Below the pieces are notes generated by a model. The model saw only the letters and a list, made by a program, of their open reading frames with translations, had not been told where the DNA came from and did not search any database. A stretch of DNA of 64,000 nt from the NCBI GenBank assembly GCA_041751095.1, contig JBGSYC010000057.1:42539-106538 (forward strand), given 5' to 3'. Source of the DNA: JADCRZ01 sp041751095. Its GTDB lineage: Bacteria; Bacteroidota; Bacteroidia; Chitinophagales; Chitinophagaceae. Both the position numbers and the translations under genes were made by a program. Shown here in pieces: positions 34,265 to 44,119 of this stretch (positions are counted from its first letter, which is position 1; each line of letters opens with the position of its first letter).

Positions 34265-36238
34265 ATGTCAAAAATTACACCGGCATTTTGCCTGCTTATG
34301 TTTATGTCCGCAGGTATTCTTACGCTTGTTTCTTTTAAGAGTAATACCCACGACAGAGATCTACTGGCCCGGTTCCCATATCAGCAATCAGGGTTAACCG
34401 ATAAAGAAGCCGCAGCTCATCTGATCAGCAGGTTTAGCTTCGGCGCCGTTCCCGGTCAGGCAGACCAGGTAATTAGCACAGGAATCGAAAAATGGTTCAA
34501 TGCTCAATTAGAGGGGAAACCCGACGATAAACGGATCGAAGAGATGTTGAAAGGGTATTTATCCCTGAAAATGAATAACCAGGAGATCGTGCAAACGTAT
34601 CCGAGAGGCGGCCAGGTTTTAAAGAGGGCTATAAAAGATGGTGAGATTAAAAAAGACGCTGTGAACAAAGATGATAAACGTGATTATAAAAAAGACGTAA
34701 GACAGTATATGCAGTCAAACGGGTTAAAGCCGCAGGCGGAACTTCTGCGGGAACTGATTGGGCAAAAAGTGCTGAGGGCCGCATATTCCAACAATCAGCT
34801 TACTGAAGTGATGACGGAATTCTGGTTTAATCATTTTAATGTAGCTGTTGCTAAAGGAGGTGTTCAGCAGTTTGTTACGTCTTATGAAAGAGACGTTATC
34901 CGGCCAAATGTGTTGGGGAAGTTTGAGACTCTATTGCTGGCTACGGCAAAGTCACCCGCAATGCTCATATTCCTTGACAACAATAAGAGTTCAGTCAGCC
35001 GGGAAAATATGAAGGGTGAACAAATGATGACAAACAAAAGAAGGCAGGCTATGATGAAAGTGACGGACACTGCAATGTCCCGAAACCCGGGCGGTAAAAT
35101 CAAAAAGCCGGCCACGCAGGGTTTGAATGAAAATTACGCCCGTGAGATCATGGAATTGCATACACTGGGAGTAGATGGAGGTTATACACAGGCAGACGTT
35201 ACCCAGGCTGCCCGGGTACTTACCGGATGGAGTTTAAATCCGGAGATCGAATACAACGTAAAAATTAAAAAGCGCGTTGGAGAAGAAAGGCTGAAGAATC
35301 TCGGAATTGTATACGATGAGAATTTTTTATTTGCTGCTCCCAGACATGATAAGGGAGAGAAAAATTTGCTTGGTCACCACTTTCCTGCGGGAGGAGGTTA
35401 CGAGGAAGGTCTCAAGCTCATTCACCTGCTGGCTTCACACGCATCCACTGCAAAATTTATTGCAAAAAAATTGGCCGTTCGTTTTGTAAGTGACAATCCG
35501 CCCCAGTCTCTCATTGATAAAATGGCAGGTACGTTTCTAAAAACAGAAGGAGATATCAAAGAAGTCTTGATCACACTGGTTTCCTCACCTGAGTTCTGGA
35601 GTAAAGAATCACTTCGGGAAAAAACCAAATCGCCCTTCGAGCTGGCTATTAGTGCTGTGCGCAGCACCAACGCCCGGATTAATGAACCTTTCCAGCTTTA
35701 CCAGTGGGTTTCAAAGATGGGTCAGAAAATGTATAATTACCAGGCGCCAACGGGGTTCCCCGATAAAGGCCAGTATTGGATTAATACCGGCTCACTCCTC
35801 AACCGTATGAACTACGGCCTTGCCCTGGCTTCCGGCCGTATACCGGGTGTTAAGGTAAATTTATTGGCTCTGAACAATAACCATGAGCCTGAGAGCGCTG
35901 AAGCAGCGCTCGAAATTTACAGTAAGATTTTAATGCCCGAACGAAACGTGGAACAAACAATAAAACGTTTATCGCCGATGCTCAATGATCCTGACCTGGT
36001 AAAGAAAGTGGATATGGCCGCAGGTCAAACGGCTACCAGCCAGACTTCGATGCAGGAGGAGGATGAAGATATGATGATGGAGGGTAAGAAAAGGGAGCGG
36101 CCGGAAGGAAAGCCTTCAAAAAAACTGAATAGCAAAAAAGGGGAGGATGGTCCGATTCAGGTGACTGCAGGCAACAACACCATGCTTGCACAGGTGGTGG
36201 GTATAATTATCGGTTCACCGGAATTCCAACGCAGGTAA
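34265..36238 (+). CDS. DUF1800 domain-containing secreted protein
   Basis: 657 residues. An N-terminal hydrophobic segment (residues 5-24) is followed by the DUF1800 pattern: HLISRFSFGAVPGQADQV (about 52-69), then MTEFWFNHFNVA (about 184), then NENYAREIMELHTLGVDGGY with the conserved Glu-Leu-His, and AARVLTGWS. A charged, Met-rich insertion lies near the C-terminus (about 600-640). The family is common in Bacteroidota, Planctomycetota and Proteobacteria and is of unknown biochemical role. It is almost always paired with a DUF1501 protein, as here, 21 bases downstream. Envelope localisation is expected. Confidence 0.92.
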   Translation: MSKITPAFCLLMFMSAGILTLVSFKSNTHDRDLLARFPYQQSGLTDKEAAAHLISRFSFGAVPGQADQVISTGIEKWFNAQLEGKPDDKRIEEMLKGYLSLKMNNQEIVQTYPRGGQVLKRAIKDGEIKKDAVNKDDKRDYKKDVRQYMQSNGLKPQAELLRELIGQKVLRAAYSNNQLTEVMTEFWFNHFNVAVAKGGVQQFVTSYERDVIRPNVLGKFETLLLATAKSPAMLIFLDNNKSSVSRENMKGEQMMTNKRRQAMMKVTDTAMSRNPGGKIKKPATQGLNENYAREIMELHTLGVDGGYTQADVTQAARVLTGWSLNPEIEYNVKIKKRVGEERLKNLGIVYDENFLFAAPRHDKGEKNLLGHHFPAGGGYEEGLKLIHLLASHASTAKFIAKKLAVRFVSDNPPQSLIDKMAGTFLKTEGDIKEVLITLVSSPEFWSKESLREKTKSPFELAISAVRSTNARINEPFQLYQWVSKMGQKMYNYQAPTGFPDKGQYWINTGSLLNRMNYGLALASGRIPGVKVNLLALNNNHEPESAEAALEIYSKILMPERNVEQTIKRLSPMLNDPDLVKKVDMAAGQTATSQTSMQEEDEDMMMEGKKRERPEGKPSKKLNSKKGEDGPIQVTAGNNTMLAQVVGIIIGSPEFQRR

Positions 36239-36259
36239 CATAAAGCTTAAAAATATCTA

Positions 36260-37528
36260 ATGAGTTCAAGAAGAGTTTTTTTAAAGGGTGGTGCGCTCGC
36301 ACTTTTTACTGCCGGATTAGGCGGAGTACCGGGTTTTATAGCCCAGGCTGCCCAGAGCAGGAAGATTTTGACGCCTTATAAAAGAAACAAGGTACTGGTC
36401 TGTATCTTTCAGAGAGGCGCAATGGATGGACTTATGGCCGTAACACCTTTTACAGATACTCACTTACAAAAAGTAAGGCCCGGCTTGTTTATGACAGCTG
36501 CAAAATCTGCGAACAAACCGCTGATCGACCTGGATGGACGATTTGGACTACATCCCTCCATGAGCGGCTTTGAAACCCTGTTCAGGGAAAAAAGGCTTGC
36601 TGTCGTACATGGAGTCGGATCACCGAATACCACGCGCTCTCATTTTGACGCGCAGGATTATATGGAATCAGGAACACCATTTAAAAAAGGCACAGACAGT
36701 GGGTGGTTGAACCGCGCTGTAGGGTTATTGGGACATGAAACGCCTACCCCTTTTAAGGCGGTAAGCATAACATCCTCTTTGCCGCGTTCTCTATATGGCG
36801 ACAATGCCGCTGTAGCCATCAGCAAGCTTGATGATTTTGCCATTCAGGTGCGGGGCAACCCAATCGGTAGCAACACTGCTGCGAAAAGCTTTGAAGACCT
36901 TTATGATAACACGTCATCAGGTCTGCTGAATAAAACCGGAAAGGAAAGTTTTGAGGCGATGAAGGTCTTAAAGAACGCTGATATCAGGAATTACAAACCT
37001 GCTAACGGTGCGGTGTACCCGTTTTCCCCTCTTGGCAATTCATTAAAGCAGATAGCTCAACTGATTAAAATGGGTGTAGGTCTGGAGATTGCTTTTGCTG
37101 AGTGCGGCGGGTGGGATACCCATTATAACCAGGGCAGGGAGACCGGTACATTCTCCCGTAATGTTGCTGATCTGAGTAATGCCATTTCTGCCTTCTGGAC
37201 AGACATGGGTTCCTTTCAGGATGATGTGGACATTATGACTATGACCGAATTCGGAAGAACCGTTGCTCAAAACGGATCGAACGGAACTGATCATGGAAGA
37301 GGGTCGTGTATGTTTATTGTCGGAAACGACATCAATGGTGGGATCGTTCATGGTAACATCCCGGAGCTGTCCGTAGAAAACCTTGAAGACGGGAGGGATC
37401 TTCCCGTCACCACCGATTTCAGGGCCGTATTTATGGACGTGGCTTCCAATCACCTGAAAATAGCTGACAAGAACAGCACGATCTTCCCTGACTGGAAGGG
37501 AAAAGGAATTGGGGTCATCAAAAAGTAA
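36260..37528 (+). CDS. DUF1501 domain-containing Tat-exported protein
   Basis: 422 residues. The N-terminus MSSRRVFLKGGALALFTAG carries a twin-arginine export signal. DUF1501 proteins belong to the alkaline-phosphatase/sulfatase-like superfamily. Visible features are VCIFQRGAMDGLMAV near the start, HDFDAQDYM-like SHFDAQDYMES (about 130), GGWDTHYNQG (about 285) and TEFGRTVAQNGSNGTDHGRG (about 330-349), which supplies Asp and His candidates for metal binding. The substrate is unknown. It is co-transcribed with the DUF1800 gene and followed by palindromic repeats. Confidence 0.92.
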   Translation: MSSRRVFLKGGALALFTAGLGGVPGFIAQAAQSRKILTPYKRNKVLVCIFQRGAMDGLMAVTPFTDTHLQKVRPGLFMTAAKSANKPLIDLDGRFGLHPSMSGFETLFREKRLAVVHGVGSPNTTRSHFDAQDYMESGTPFKKGTDSGWLNRAVGLLGHETPTPFKAVSITSSLPRSLYGDNAAVAISKLDDFAIQVRGNPIGSNTAAKSFEDLYDNTSSGLLNKTGKESFEAMKVLKNADIRNYKPANGAVYPFSPLGNSLKQIAQLIKMGVGLEIAFAECGGWDTHYNQGRETGTFSRNVADLSNAISAFWTDMGSFQDDVDIMTMTEFGRTVAQNGSNGTDHGRGSCMFIVGNDINGGIVHGNIPELSVENLEDGRDLPVTTDFRAVFMDVASNHLKIADKNSTIFPDWKGKGIGVIKK

Positions 37529-37540
37529 AATGCTTATGCC

Positions 37541-37584
37541 AACCTATAAGGTTGGGAACCTTATAGGTTAGGAACCTTATAGGT
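37541..37584. repeat. Tandem AACCTTATAGGTT-type palindromic repeats
   Basis: AACCTATAAGGTT (37541-37553), AACCTTATAGGTT (37557-37569) and AACCTTATAGGT (37573-37584) follow each other with 3-base spacers. Units of the same type form the inverted repeat at 18490-18548. Here they lie 13 bases after the DUF1501 stop codon and could form a stem that ends the transcript or protects its 3' end. Confidence 0.8.
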
Positions 37585-37648
37585 AGATTACGATGCTTTA
37601 ACTAATTTAAACATTAACCGGTGGGCAAATAAATCAACATTACCTATG

Positions 37649-37834
37649 TTAACGCCTCCTGATCTTTCTGCGCCTCAATGGAAAAAGAACATCATCAGCC
37701 GTTTCATAACCTGCATCAGAGATAATTACCAGCCTCTTTTCAACGATAGTCCTTTTATTAAGTCTTATTGCGTATATAATTAGTCCTAAAACAACAGTCG
37801 TAGCTATTCCCCATACATACTTACAGTTTTTCAT
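37649..37834 (-). CDS. Small single-span membrane protein
   Basis: 61 residues from the ATG at 37834. One transmembrane helix (about residues 5-23, VWGIATTVVLGLIIYAI) is followed by NKRTIVEKRLVIISDAGYET and a strongly basic end (RRRKIRRR). The ISDAGYETADDVLFPL stretch looks conserved rather than random, and small proteins of this layout are frequent in Bacteroidota, but I know no function. It lies between the DUF1501 gene and the hexosaminidase, on the hexosaminidase strand, 135 bases after that gene's stop. Confidence 0.6.
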   Translation of the reverse strand: MKNCKYVWGIATTVVLGLIIYAIRLNKRTIVEKRLVIISDAGYETADDVLFPLRRRKIRRR

Positions 37835-37969
37835 TAATCTCAATTATATAGACTTATAATCAAAAAATGTACCGCCTCAAACGTTCACTTAAAGCATAAC
37901 GGATCAAACCTGCAAAACCCTGCTGCCTTTTTTAAACAGCGTGCTTGTCACTTCGTCTGACACCTTTAA

Positions 37970-39886
37970 TCAACTTTTTTTCACTACTCTTTTCGCCAAA
38001 TCCGCTAATGCTACGGTGATCAAACGGCCCTTTGGCTCCTTCCCTTTGTATGTAATTACTCTTAGCATGACTGCGTCTGTTGGCGCGATTAATGCTCCGG
38101 TATACTTCGGGTAAAATCGGTCAGGGAACGAGTTGTCGAAAGTATAGTACATATCAAGCCCTTCCACCTGAGGGGCTAATTCAACCTTTAATTGTTTATC
38201 TGCCGTTCTACTGACCGTAAAGATCGGTTCATAAACGCTTGGTGCATATTTTATTTCTGCAACGTCAAACCGTGCAAAGTGATTTTCAACCCGGCTAAAA
38301 AAATGGCTCCAGTTTTTCTTTCGTTTGGGAGACCATAATGATTCTGATATGGCAAATGCACGCGGCCACGTCATATACTCTGCATGCCTCATATTATATA
38401 CCTGTTCAGTCCATAGATTTGCCTGTCCACCCTTTATGTATTTTGGGTCTACTTCATCAGGTAATGGTTCAAACTGATATGCTTTGCTCAAAAGAAGCGT
38501 AGCATACACGCGTGGTTCAATCGCCGGATCGCCCTGCATATAATCAATATACGCGAAAGTTGTTGGGCTCATGACAACCTCGTGTTTCATTTTAGCCGCT
38601 TCAATGCCACCCTTCATTCCCCGCCAGCTCATTACCGCTGCACTTGGAGCCAGGCCGCCTTCAAGTATTTCATCCCATCCCATAAATTTTTTCCCTTTCG
38701 ACGCTACGATCTTTTCGAGCCTTTTTCCAAAATAACTCTGTACTTCCTCCATGTTTTTCAGCTTCTCCTTTTGCATCAGCGCTTTTATAGCCGGGCTCTT
38801 CTCCCAAAAATTTTTAGGACATTCATCACCACCCATATGTATATATTCAAAAGGGAAAAGCTCCGCTACCTGCGTCACAACTTTATCCAGGAAGTCATAA
38901 ACTTTTTCATTCGCCGGGCAAAGGGTATTATCGATAAGTGCTTTGGGAGGAGCGCCCCCCGACCAATCCATGATCTTTTCCCCTGACCTTACCCTATACT
39001 TGTCTGCTCCGGGAGTACATGACAGTTCCGGGTAAGATACCACTGCTGCCAGGCTATGGCCGGGCACGTCTATCTCAGGAAGGATATTTACAAATCGGTC
39101 TTTTGCGTGCTGTACAAGTTCTTTAATGTCCTCCTGCGTATAAAACCCCCCATAATTGCGTGGTTCGCCGGGAGCCGGGGGAGTAAATGATCCGAAATAC
39201 CCTACCTTCTTTACATTCCAGGCTCCAACCTGGGTTAATTTCGGAAGACCTTTGATTTCAATTCTCCAACCTTCATCATCAGTTAAATGCAAATGAAGAA
39301 GGTTGTACTTATACCGCACCATAGCATCGATATATTGCTTTACTTCATCTTTGGTAAAAAAATGCCGCGACACATCAAACATTAATCCCCGCCATCCGAA
39401 TCTCGGATAGTCAATAATGTCAACACAGGGCACTTCCCATTTTACATTTTGCACCCGCACAGCACTTTCGATTTCCTTTGGCAGCAACTGCAGCAGGGTT
39501 TGCACACCGTAAAATATTCCGGCCGGATGATTGGCCGTGATCACTACATTATCAGGAGTTACGGTAAGGTGATAACCTTCGGTACCAATAGCAGCCTCGG
39601 CTGTTTTGTTTAAAGTAAGCCTGATCGAGGCAGCGGACAGCACACTGCTTACGGTCACATTTAAACCGGTAGGAATGGACAATCTTTCTTTGAGGAGCTC
39701 AGTAGGCCGCCTCATGTCAGCCTGATTACCTGATTCGACCTGGATATTTTGCGGTAACACAAATACCCCGCTATGTTTAGTAACGCTTACAGGTTCTGGT
39801 ATGATATTAATGCCGGAAGAAGATACCTGGCCAAAACCAATGAGCCACATGACACAGCAACATAATAATCCCATAATTTTTTTCAT
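37970..39886 (-). CDS. Beta-N-acetylhexosaminidase, GH20
   Basis: 638 residues with a signal peptide (residues 1-20), so periplasmic or surface-bound. A GH20 domain 2 (about 25-150, INIIPEPVSVTKHSG) precedes the catalytic barrel. The barrel starts near FGWRGLMFDVSRHF, then HLHLTDDEGWRIEI, and the catalytic pair Asp354-Glu355 lies in HMGGDECPKNFW. The C-terminal ~90 residues form a beta-sandwich typical of Bacteroidota hexosaminidases. It removes terminal GlcNAc or GalNAc from chitin fragments, glycans or cell-wall material. Confidence 0.94.
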   Translation of the reverse strand: MKKIMGLLCCCVMWLIGFGQVSSSGINIIPEPVSVTKHSGVFVLPQNIQVESGNQADMRRPTELLKERLSIPTGLNVTVSSVLSAASIRLTLNKTAEAAIGTEGYHLTVTPDNVVITANHPAGIFYGVQTLLQLLPKEIESAVRVQNVKWEVPCVDIIDYPRFGWRGLMFDVSRHFFTKDEVKQYIDAMVRYKYNLLHLHLTDDEGWRIEIKGLPKLTQVGAWNVKKVGYFGSFTPPAPGEPRNYGGFYTQEDIKELVQHAKDRFVNILPEIDVPGHSLAAVVSYPELSCTPGADKYRVRSGEKIMDWSGGAPPKALIDNTLCPANEKVYDFLDKVVTQVAELFPFEYIHMGGDECPKNFWEKSPAIKALMQKEKLKNMEEVQSYFGKRLEKIVASKGKKFMGWDEILEGGLAPSAAVMSWRGMKGGIEAAKMKHEVVMSPTTFAYIDYMQGDPAIEPRVYATLLLSKAYQFEPLPDEVDPKYIKGGQANLWTEQVYNMRHAEYMTWPRAFAISESLWSPKRKKNWSHFFSRVENHFARFDVAEIKYAPSVYEPIFTVSRTADKQLKVELAPQVEGLDMYYTFDNSFPDRFYPKYTGALIAPTDAVMLRVITYKGKEPKGRLITVALADLAKRVVKKS

Positions 39887-40522
39887 AGAGCCGCTAATTA
39901 ATGTAATATACGATCAGCCTTTCGGCAAGTTAATTGTTTTGAAGTATAATTAAGGCAAGAATACATCAATTAACCTTATAGCTGTTTGCCCCTGGTAAAA
40001 AGCTTGCTGAAATGTGAACCGATCTTCCACTTAACCGTATGCTCCTTTCATTTGGAATGTTGCTTTATCCGGTGCAACAGGCATCGATTAAACCTTGACG
40101 ACCCTCAAGCCTTAGCATTCCGGTTGTCGAATATTCATCATAAGCCCGGGTGTGCCGAAAGTTCCGGCATCCGGTTACATTTCGGATAGCCTTGCTCATG
40201 GCAGAGTGGCAGTCGTGCTAAGACACCCATTCCCTTCCGCGCTATTTAACATTTCTTACGCACTAAAGATTACCACTATACCTGAGTATGAACCTGCCAC
40301 CATCAACCAGTAATAGCGTAAAAAATACACACTGGCATGGCCTTTGAATATGCCTGATCGTTATCTGCCCGCATGAACGTAACAGATCTTTGTCAGTAAA
40401 CACGTACCAATGCCTTTGATGAAGTGGTTACCATTAACGGAGCGGGGTATAAACAAAGGGAGTGATACTTGAAACATCCGTTGCACGTTAAGAGCAGGTA
40501 TCATTTGATTAAATAATTGTAT
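39887..40522. other. Intergenic region, no supported gene
   Basis: About 635 bases between the divergent hexosaminidase and methylglyoxal synthase genes. Only short, uncompelling open frames are present. A stretch at about 40415-40465 translates as FDEVVTINGAGYKQRE, which faintly recalls the TonB-receptor signature DEVVVxGYGTQK. Upstream of it the frame is interrupted, so at most this is a relic. No repeat or RNA gene was recognised. Confidence 0.5.
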
Positions 40523-40987
40523 ATGACGAACACATTAAGAAAAATGGATACGGTAAAGCGGATTGCGGTAATCGCCCATGATCATAAGAAATCAGAATTG
40601 ATCGATTGGTCTTACATAAACAGGCAGTTGCTGTTTCCACATGAAATCATCGCTACCGGCGCCACTGCAGACATTCTCGAAGGAACAATAAACAAGCCGG
40701 TAGTCAGGGTATTGCACGGGCCGTTGGGGATAGACCAGCAGGTGAGTGCTATGATAGCAGAAGGCATGATAGACATCATTATTTTATTCCGGTCTTCCGG
40801 TGCTCAACAGATACATGAAAGCGACATGGACTCATTGATCCGCATTGCGAATGCTCATGATATCGCCATTGCCGCTAACAGGGCAACAGCTGATTTTATC
40901 ATAACCTCCGCATTGCTCCAACTAACTCATCCTTCCCATGTAAAGAATTCAACGCCCAAAAATTTAAATTCCTTACATCAGGCTTAG
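40523..40987 (+). CDS. mgsA: Methylglyoxal synthase
   Basis: 154 residues, cytoplasmic. It converts dihydroxyacetone phosphate to methylglyoxal and phosphate, a bypass of lower glycolysis. IAVIAHDHKKSELIDW holds the phosphate-binding His/Lys. ATGATADIL and LHGPLGIDQQVSAMIAEG hold the general base Asp (Asp71 from this start). The segment that is WDPLNAVPHDPD in E. coli reads RSSGAQQIHESD here. The His and second Asp are kept (positions 98 and 101), but the first Asp (position 91) is Ser. The C-terminal RATADFIITSALL is conserved. A TTG at 40517 also opens the frame; the ATG at 40523 is preferred. Confidence 0.85.
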   Translation: MTNTLRKMDTVKRIAVIAHDHKKSELIDWSYINRQLLFPHEIIATGATADILEGTINKPVVRVLHGPLGIDQQVSAMIAEGMIDIIILFRSSGAQQIHESDMDSLIRIANAHDIAIAANRATADFIITSALLQLTHPSHVKNSTPKNLNSLHQA

Positions 40988-41073
40988 CATACATTGCGGC
41001 ACAACAATCCGGTTATGTACCTAAAAGGATGAATGGCCTTCACTGGTATAGTTTACTAAAAAGATATAATTTT

Positions 41074-42219
41074 ATGAACATCGAATATCCATTGAATGTA
41101 AGAGCCCACCGGATATCAATAAGTGTTTTTTTCTTTATTTCAGGCATCACGTTTACTTCCTGGGCAAGCCGTATACCTGACATTCAGCATAAGCTGCATT
41201 TGAGTGAAGCGGGCCTCGGAGCTGTATTATTCTCGCTCCCTGCCGGGCAGATATTGAGCCTGCTGCTATCAGGATGGCTGATCTCAAAATATGGAAGCAG
41301 GCAGTTGCTTCTTATATCTGCTTTGCTTTACCCCCTGTCATTATTGCTTCTTGCCGCAGCTGCAACAACATGGCAGCTCGTTCTTGTTCTGATGCTTTTT
41401 GGATTGTGGGCAAACATGCTGAATATCTCCATGAATACGCAGGCAGTGGGGGCGGAGAAGCTGTATGGCAGATCTATCATGGCTTCTTTTCATGGCTTAT
41501 GGAGCGTAGCAGGTTTTACGGGTGCAGCTATAAGCACGTTGTTTGTTTCCAGGGAGGTTTCTTTGATAATTCATTTTTGTATTATCAGTGTTCTTACGAT
41601 AACATTATTGCTGACAGCTTATAGATTTACCTTACCTGATTATATCCAAAAAAGCAATTCTCAGCCGTTGTTTGTAAAGCCGGATAAGGGCATACTTTTA
41701 TTGGGAATAATCGCGTTTTGCTGTATGGTTTGTGAAGGAGCAATGGCAGACTGGAGTGGTGTTTACTACAAAAAGATCGTGAAGTCGCCCGCCGCCCTTA
41801 CCACCATCGGGTACGTAGCATTCATGAGCAGCATGGCTACGGGCCGCTTTATCGGCGACTGGCTCGTAACGAAAACGGGTGTTAAACGTATGCTGCAGAT
41901 GAGCGGTATAATGATCGCTGCAGGCTTACTGGTGGTTGTAATCTTTCCGCAAATGGTTTCTGCAACAGCAGGTCTGTTGCTTGTAGGTTTTGGCGTTTCC
42001 TGCGTGGTTCCGATGGTGTATGCACTTGCAGGCAAATCAACTACCATGTCTCCCGGAATGGCCCTTACTGCGGTATCAACCATCAGCTTTCTGGGTTTTC
42101 TTGTAGGTCCGCCCCTGATAGGGATGATAGCCCAAGCCACCAGCCTGCGCTGGTCGTTTGCGCTGATCGCGGTGCTTGGACTTGGTACCGCCCTGTTTGC
42201 AGGGAAATTAAAGACCTGA
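41074..42219 (+). CDS. MFS transporter, YbjJ-like
   Basis: About 381 residues with 12 transmembrane helices. The first loop motif ASRIPDIQHKLHLSEAGLG and the following LFSLPAGQILSLLLSGWL match the YbjJ/inner-membrane MFS subgroup. GLWANMLNISMNTQAVGAE (about 115) and CMVCEGAMADWSGVYYKK (about 222) are also typical. The substrate of this group is not established; sugar or metabolite efflux is possible. The frame is open from 41029, but the ATG at 41074 gives the standard N-terminus. Co-directional with mgsA, 86 bases downstream. Confidence 0.82.
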   Translation: MNIEYPLNVRAHRISISVFFFISGITFTSWASRIPDIQHKLHLSEAGLGAVLFSLPAGQILSLLLSGWLISKYGSRQLLLISALLYPLSLLLLAAAATTWQLVLVLMLFGLWANMLNISMNTQAVGAEKLYGRSIMASFHGLWSVAGFTGAAISTLFVSREVSLIIHFCIISVLTITLLLTAYRFTLPDYIQKSNSQPLFVKPDKGILLLGIIAFCCMVCEGAMADWSGVYYKKIVKSPAALTTIGYVAFMSSMATGRFIGDWLVTKTGVKRMLQMSGIMIAAGLLVVVIFPQMVSATAGLLLVGFGVSCVVPMVYALAGKSTTMSPGMALTAVSTISFLGFLVGPPLIGMIAQATSLRWSFALIAVLGLGTALFAGKLKT

Positions 42220-42287
42220 TGCTGCGCCGCGGGTCTGGCGATTACATACTGTCAAATGCTAACCTGATTGCATTATTCAAGTATCGG

Positions 42288-43655
42288 TTACACACGCTCC
42301 GCATCCGGATGCTGCCACGGGCTCCGGTAAGGTCGTTGAAGTAACTTATTGGCTTCAGCATCATTTATGATCTGCCGCTTCGCCGGATCGTATATCAGGG
42401 GACGACCGGTTTGCATGGAAAGATTCGCGAGAATGCAGCTGGCAGTGGAAATATGGCCTTCTTCAATGTCAGCAACCGGGCGGGTTCCCTTTTCAACAGA
42501 TTCAAGGAAATTGATCATATGGAGCCGCGTGGCAGGAGCGGCATTCAATTCAATTTTGGGTTCATTCACATCTTCAGGGTATTTCTCCTTTTCATAAACA
42601 ACATCCTTGTGAATGGCCTCGCCTTTGCCCACCGGAGTAAAATCGTATTGCATGGTGCTTGCCGCAAGGGTGCCTTTGTCTCCGAATAACTTGAACGCCC
42701 AGGGATACTTCGGATCGGCAGGAGTGCCCCACGACCGGTGCTGCCATACGCAATTCAGGTCTTCATATTCAAAGATGGCAGACTGCGTGTCAGCAATATT
42801 TGATTTCCCTTCTTTCTGAACATAGATACCACCGGTGGAAGATATTCGTTTGGGCCATCCAAGTTTAAGCATCCACCGCACAGTATCAAACATATGTATG
42901 CACATGTCGCCCATAATGCCGTTACCGTATTCCATAAAAGTGCGCCACCAGCGGACATGCGGCAGTCCGTCGTAGGGGCGCATGGGTGCCGGCCCGGTCC
43001 ACATATCGTAATCAAAGAAAGCCGGAACAGGCTCTACCGGGGGATTGCCATTGTTTCGCATATGAAAATAACAGCACATCTCAACGTGAGAGATCTTTCC
43101 AAGCAGGCCCGCGTCTACGATATTTTTTTTTGCATCAATAAGATGAGGCGTGCTCTTCCGTTGCGTACCCACCTGTACAACCCGGTTATACCTCCTTGCC
43201 GCGGCAACCATAGCTTCACCTTCCATCACGTCTACACTGATTGGCTTTTGCACATATACATTCGCACCTGCTTTGAGGGCGTCGATGGTTTGCAGGGCGT
43301 GCCAATGGTCGGGAGTACCGATGAGCACTACATCCAACTGGTTTTCGGAAAGCATTTTCCGGTAATCGTTGTACATCCGCGGAGTTTTGCCGGATTTCTG
43401 CCGCTGGCTCGCCATATTGGCCGCCTGGGTAAGCATATTCTTATCCACATCACAAAGTGAAACCACATCTACAGGAGCTACCTGGATCAATCTGAAAAGA
43501 TCACTTTTCCCATACCATCCCGTTCCTATCAAACCCACCCGGTAAGGTTTAGGCCGGTGAAGAATGTCCATACCGCTTGCCGAAAGAGCTGTAAGTGCAA
43601 GAGAGGCTGAAGCTCCTTTGAGAAAATTTCTCCGGTTGATGTTAAAATTATTCAT
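42288..43655 (-). CDS. Tat-exported Gfo/Idh/MocA family oxidoreductase
   Basis: About 455 residues. The N-terminus NNFNINRRNFLKGASASLALTAL is a twin-arginine signal, so the enzyme works in the periplasm. The Rossmann domain starts YRVGLIGTGWYGKSDLFR, and VYVQKPISVDVMEG carries the family's catalytic Lys-Pro. C-terminal domain features include HVEMCCYFHMRNNGNPP and WWRTFMEYGNGIMGDMCIHMFD with the Asp-X4-His pair. Exported members carry a tightly bound NAD(P) and act on sugars, for example in periplasmic oxidation or removal of sugars. The frame opens at 43688, but the ATG at 43655 begins the signal. Confidence 0.85.
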   Translation of the reverse strand: MNNFNINRRNFLKGASASLALTALSASGMDILHRPKPYRVGLIGTGWYGKSDLFRLIQVAPVDVVSLCDVDKNMLTQAANMASQRQKSGKTPRMYNDYRKMLSENQLDVVLIGTPDHWHALQTIDALKAGANVYVQKPISVDVMEGEAMVAAARRYNRVVQVGTQRKSTPHLIDAKKNIVDAGLLGKISHVEMCCYFHMRNNGNPPVEPVPAFFDYDMWTGPAPMRPYDGLPHVRWWRTFMEYGNGIMGDMCIHMFDTVRWMLKLGWPKRISSTGGIYVQKEGKSNIADTQSAIFEYEDLNCVWQHRSWGTPADPKYPWAFKLFGDKGTLAASTMQYDFTPVGKGEAIHKDVVYEKEKYPEDVNEPKIELNAAPATRLHMINFLESVEKGTRPVADIEEGHISTASCILANLSMQTGRPLIYDPAKRQIINDAEANKLLQRPYRSPWQHPDAERV

Positions 43656-43796
43656 ACAGGTAGCTGTTACGTTTTTAAATGGTCCCATACAGAGGGATAT
43701 GGGTCAACAAGTTTAGTTGATTTTAATGAGAATATGATCATTTTTCATTTTTATAAATGAAATGTACCTTGTGTGAAAGCTCTATAAGTCAAAGTC

Positions 43797-43997
43797 ATGA
43801 AAAGATTATTTTTTCTCAGCCTGTTATTTGCAAGTGTGATCTATTGCACCGGTCCAAAAACCATCACTACCACCCCTTCTAACCACACCAATACCAGCGG
43901 CACGCTTGGATCAGGAAACATGACCAGGAGTCTTCCGCCAGGAATGGCGGATACTTCAGCAGCTATAAAGCGGGATACATTGCCTGCACCACGCTGA
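43797..43997 (+). CDS. Small putative lipoprotein
   Basis: 66 residues. MKRLFFLSLLFASVIYC is a lipoprotein signal with the lipobox SVIYC, so the mature chain would be about 50 residues, lipid-anchored and Thr/Ser/Pro-rich (TITTTPSNHTNTSGTLGSG). It has no known domain and probably is disordered. It precedes the sugar-kinase gene by 120 bases on the same strand. Confidence 0.6.
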   Translation: MKRLFFLSLLFASVIYCTGPKTITTTPSNHTNTSGTLGSGNMTRSLPPGMADTSAAIKRDTLPAPR

Positions 43998-44119
43998 TGT
44001 GACGACAGATGCATTATCCCTATCCTCAACCGGCGTGCAACGGAGGCTTACGCCTAAGAGGCAGCATGTTTTCAAGACAGCAATAAGGTTCCGTTTATCT
44101 GCTTTTAAAAATGATCATG

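Noticed and set aside
37649..37843. Using the first methionine of the small membrane-protein frame (37843) as start
   Set aside because: The next ATG at 37834 begins the Lys-Asn-Cys-Lys lead into the membrane helix, the usual form for such proteins; the first three residues add nothing.
40380..40466. Possible TonB-receptor relic (DEVVTINGAGYKQRE)
   Set aside because: Only about 15 residues resemble the family signature, a stop lies just upstream and nothing barrel-like follows; chance cannot be excluded.
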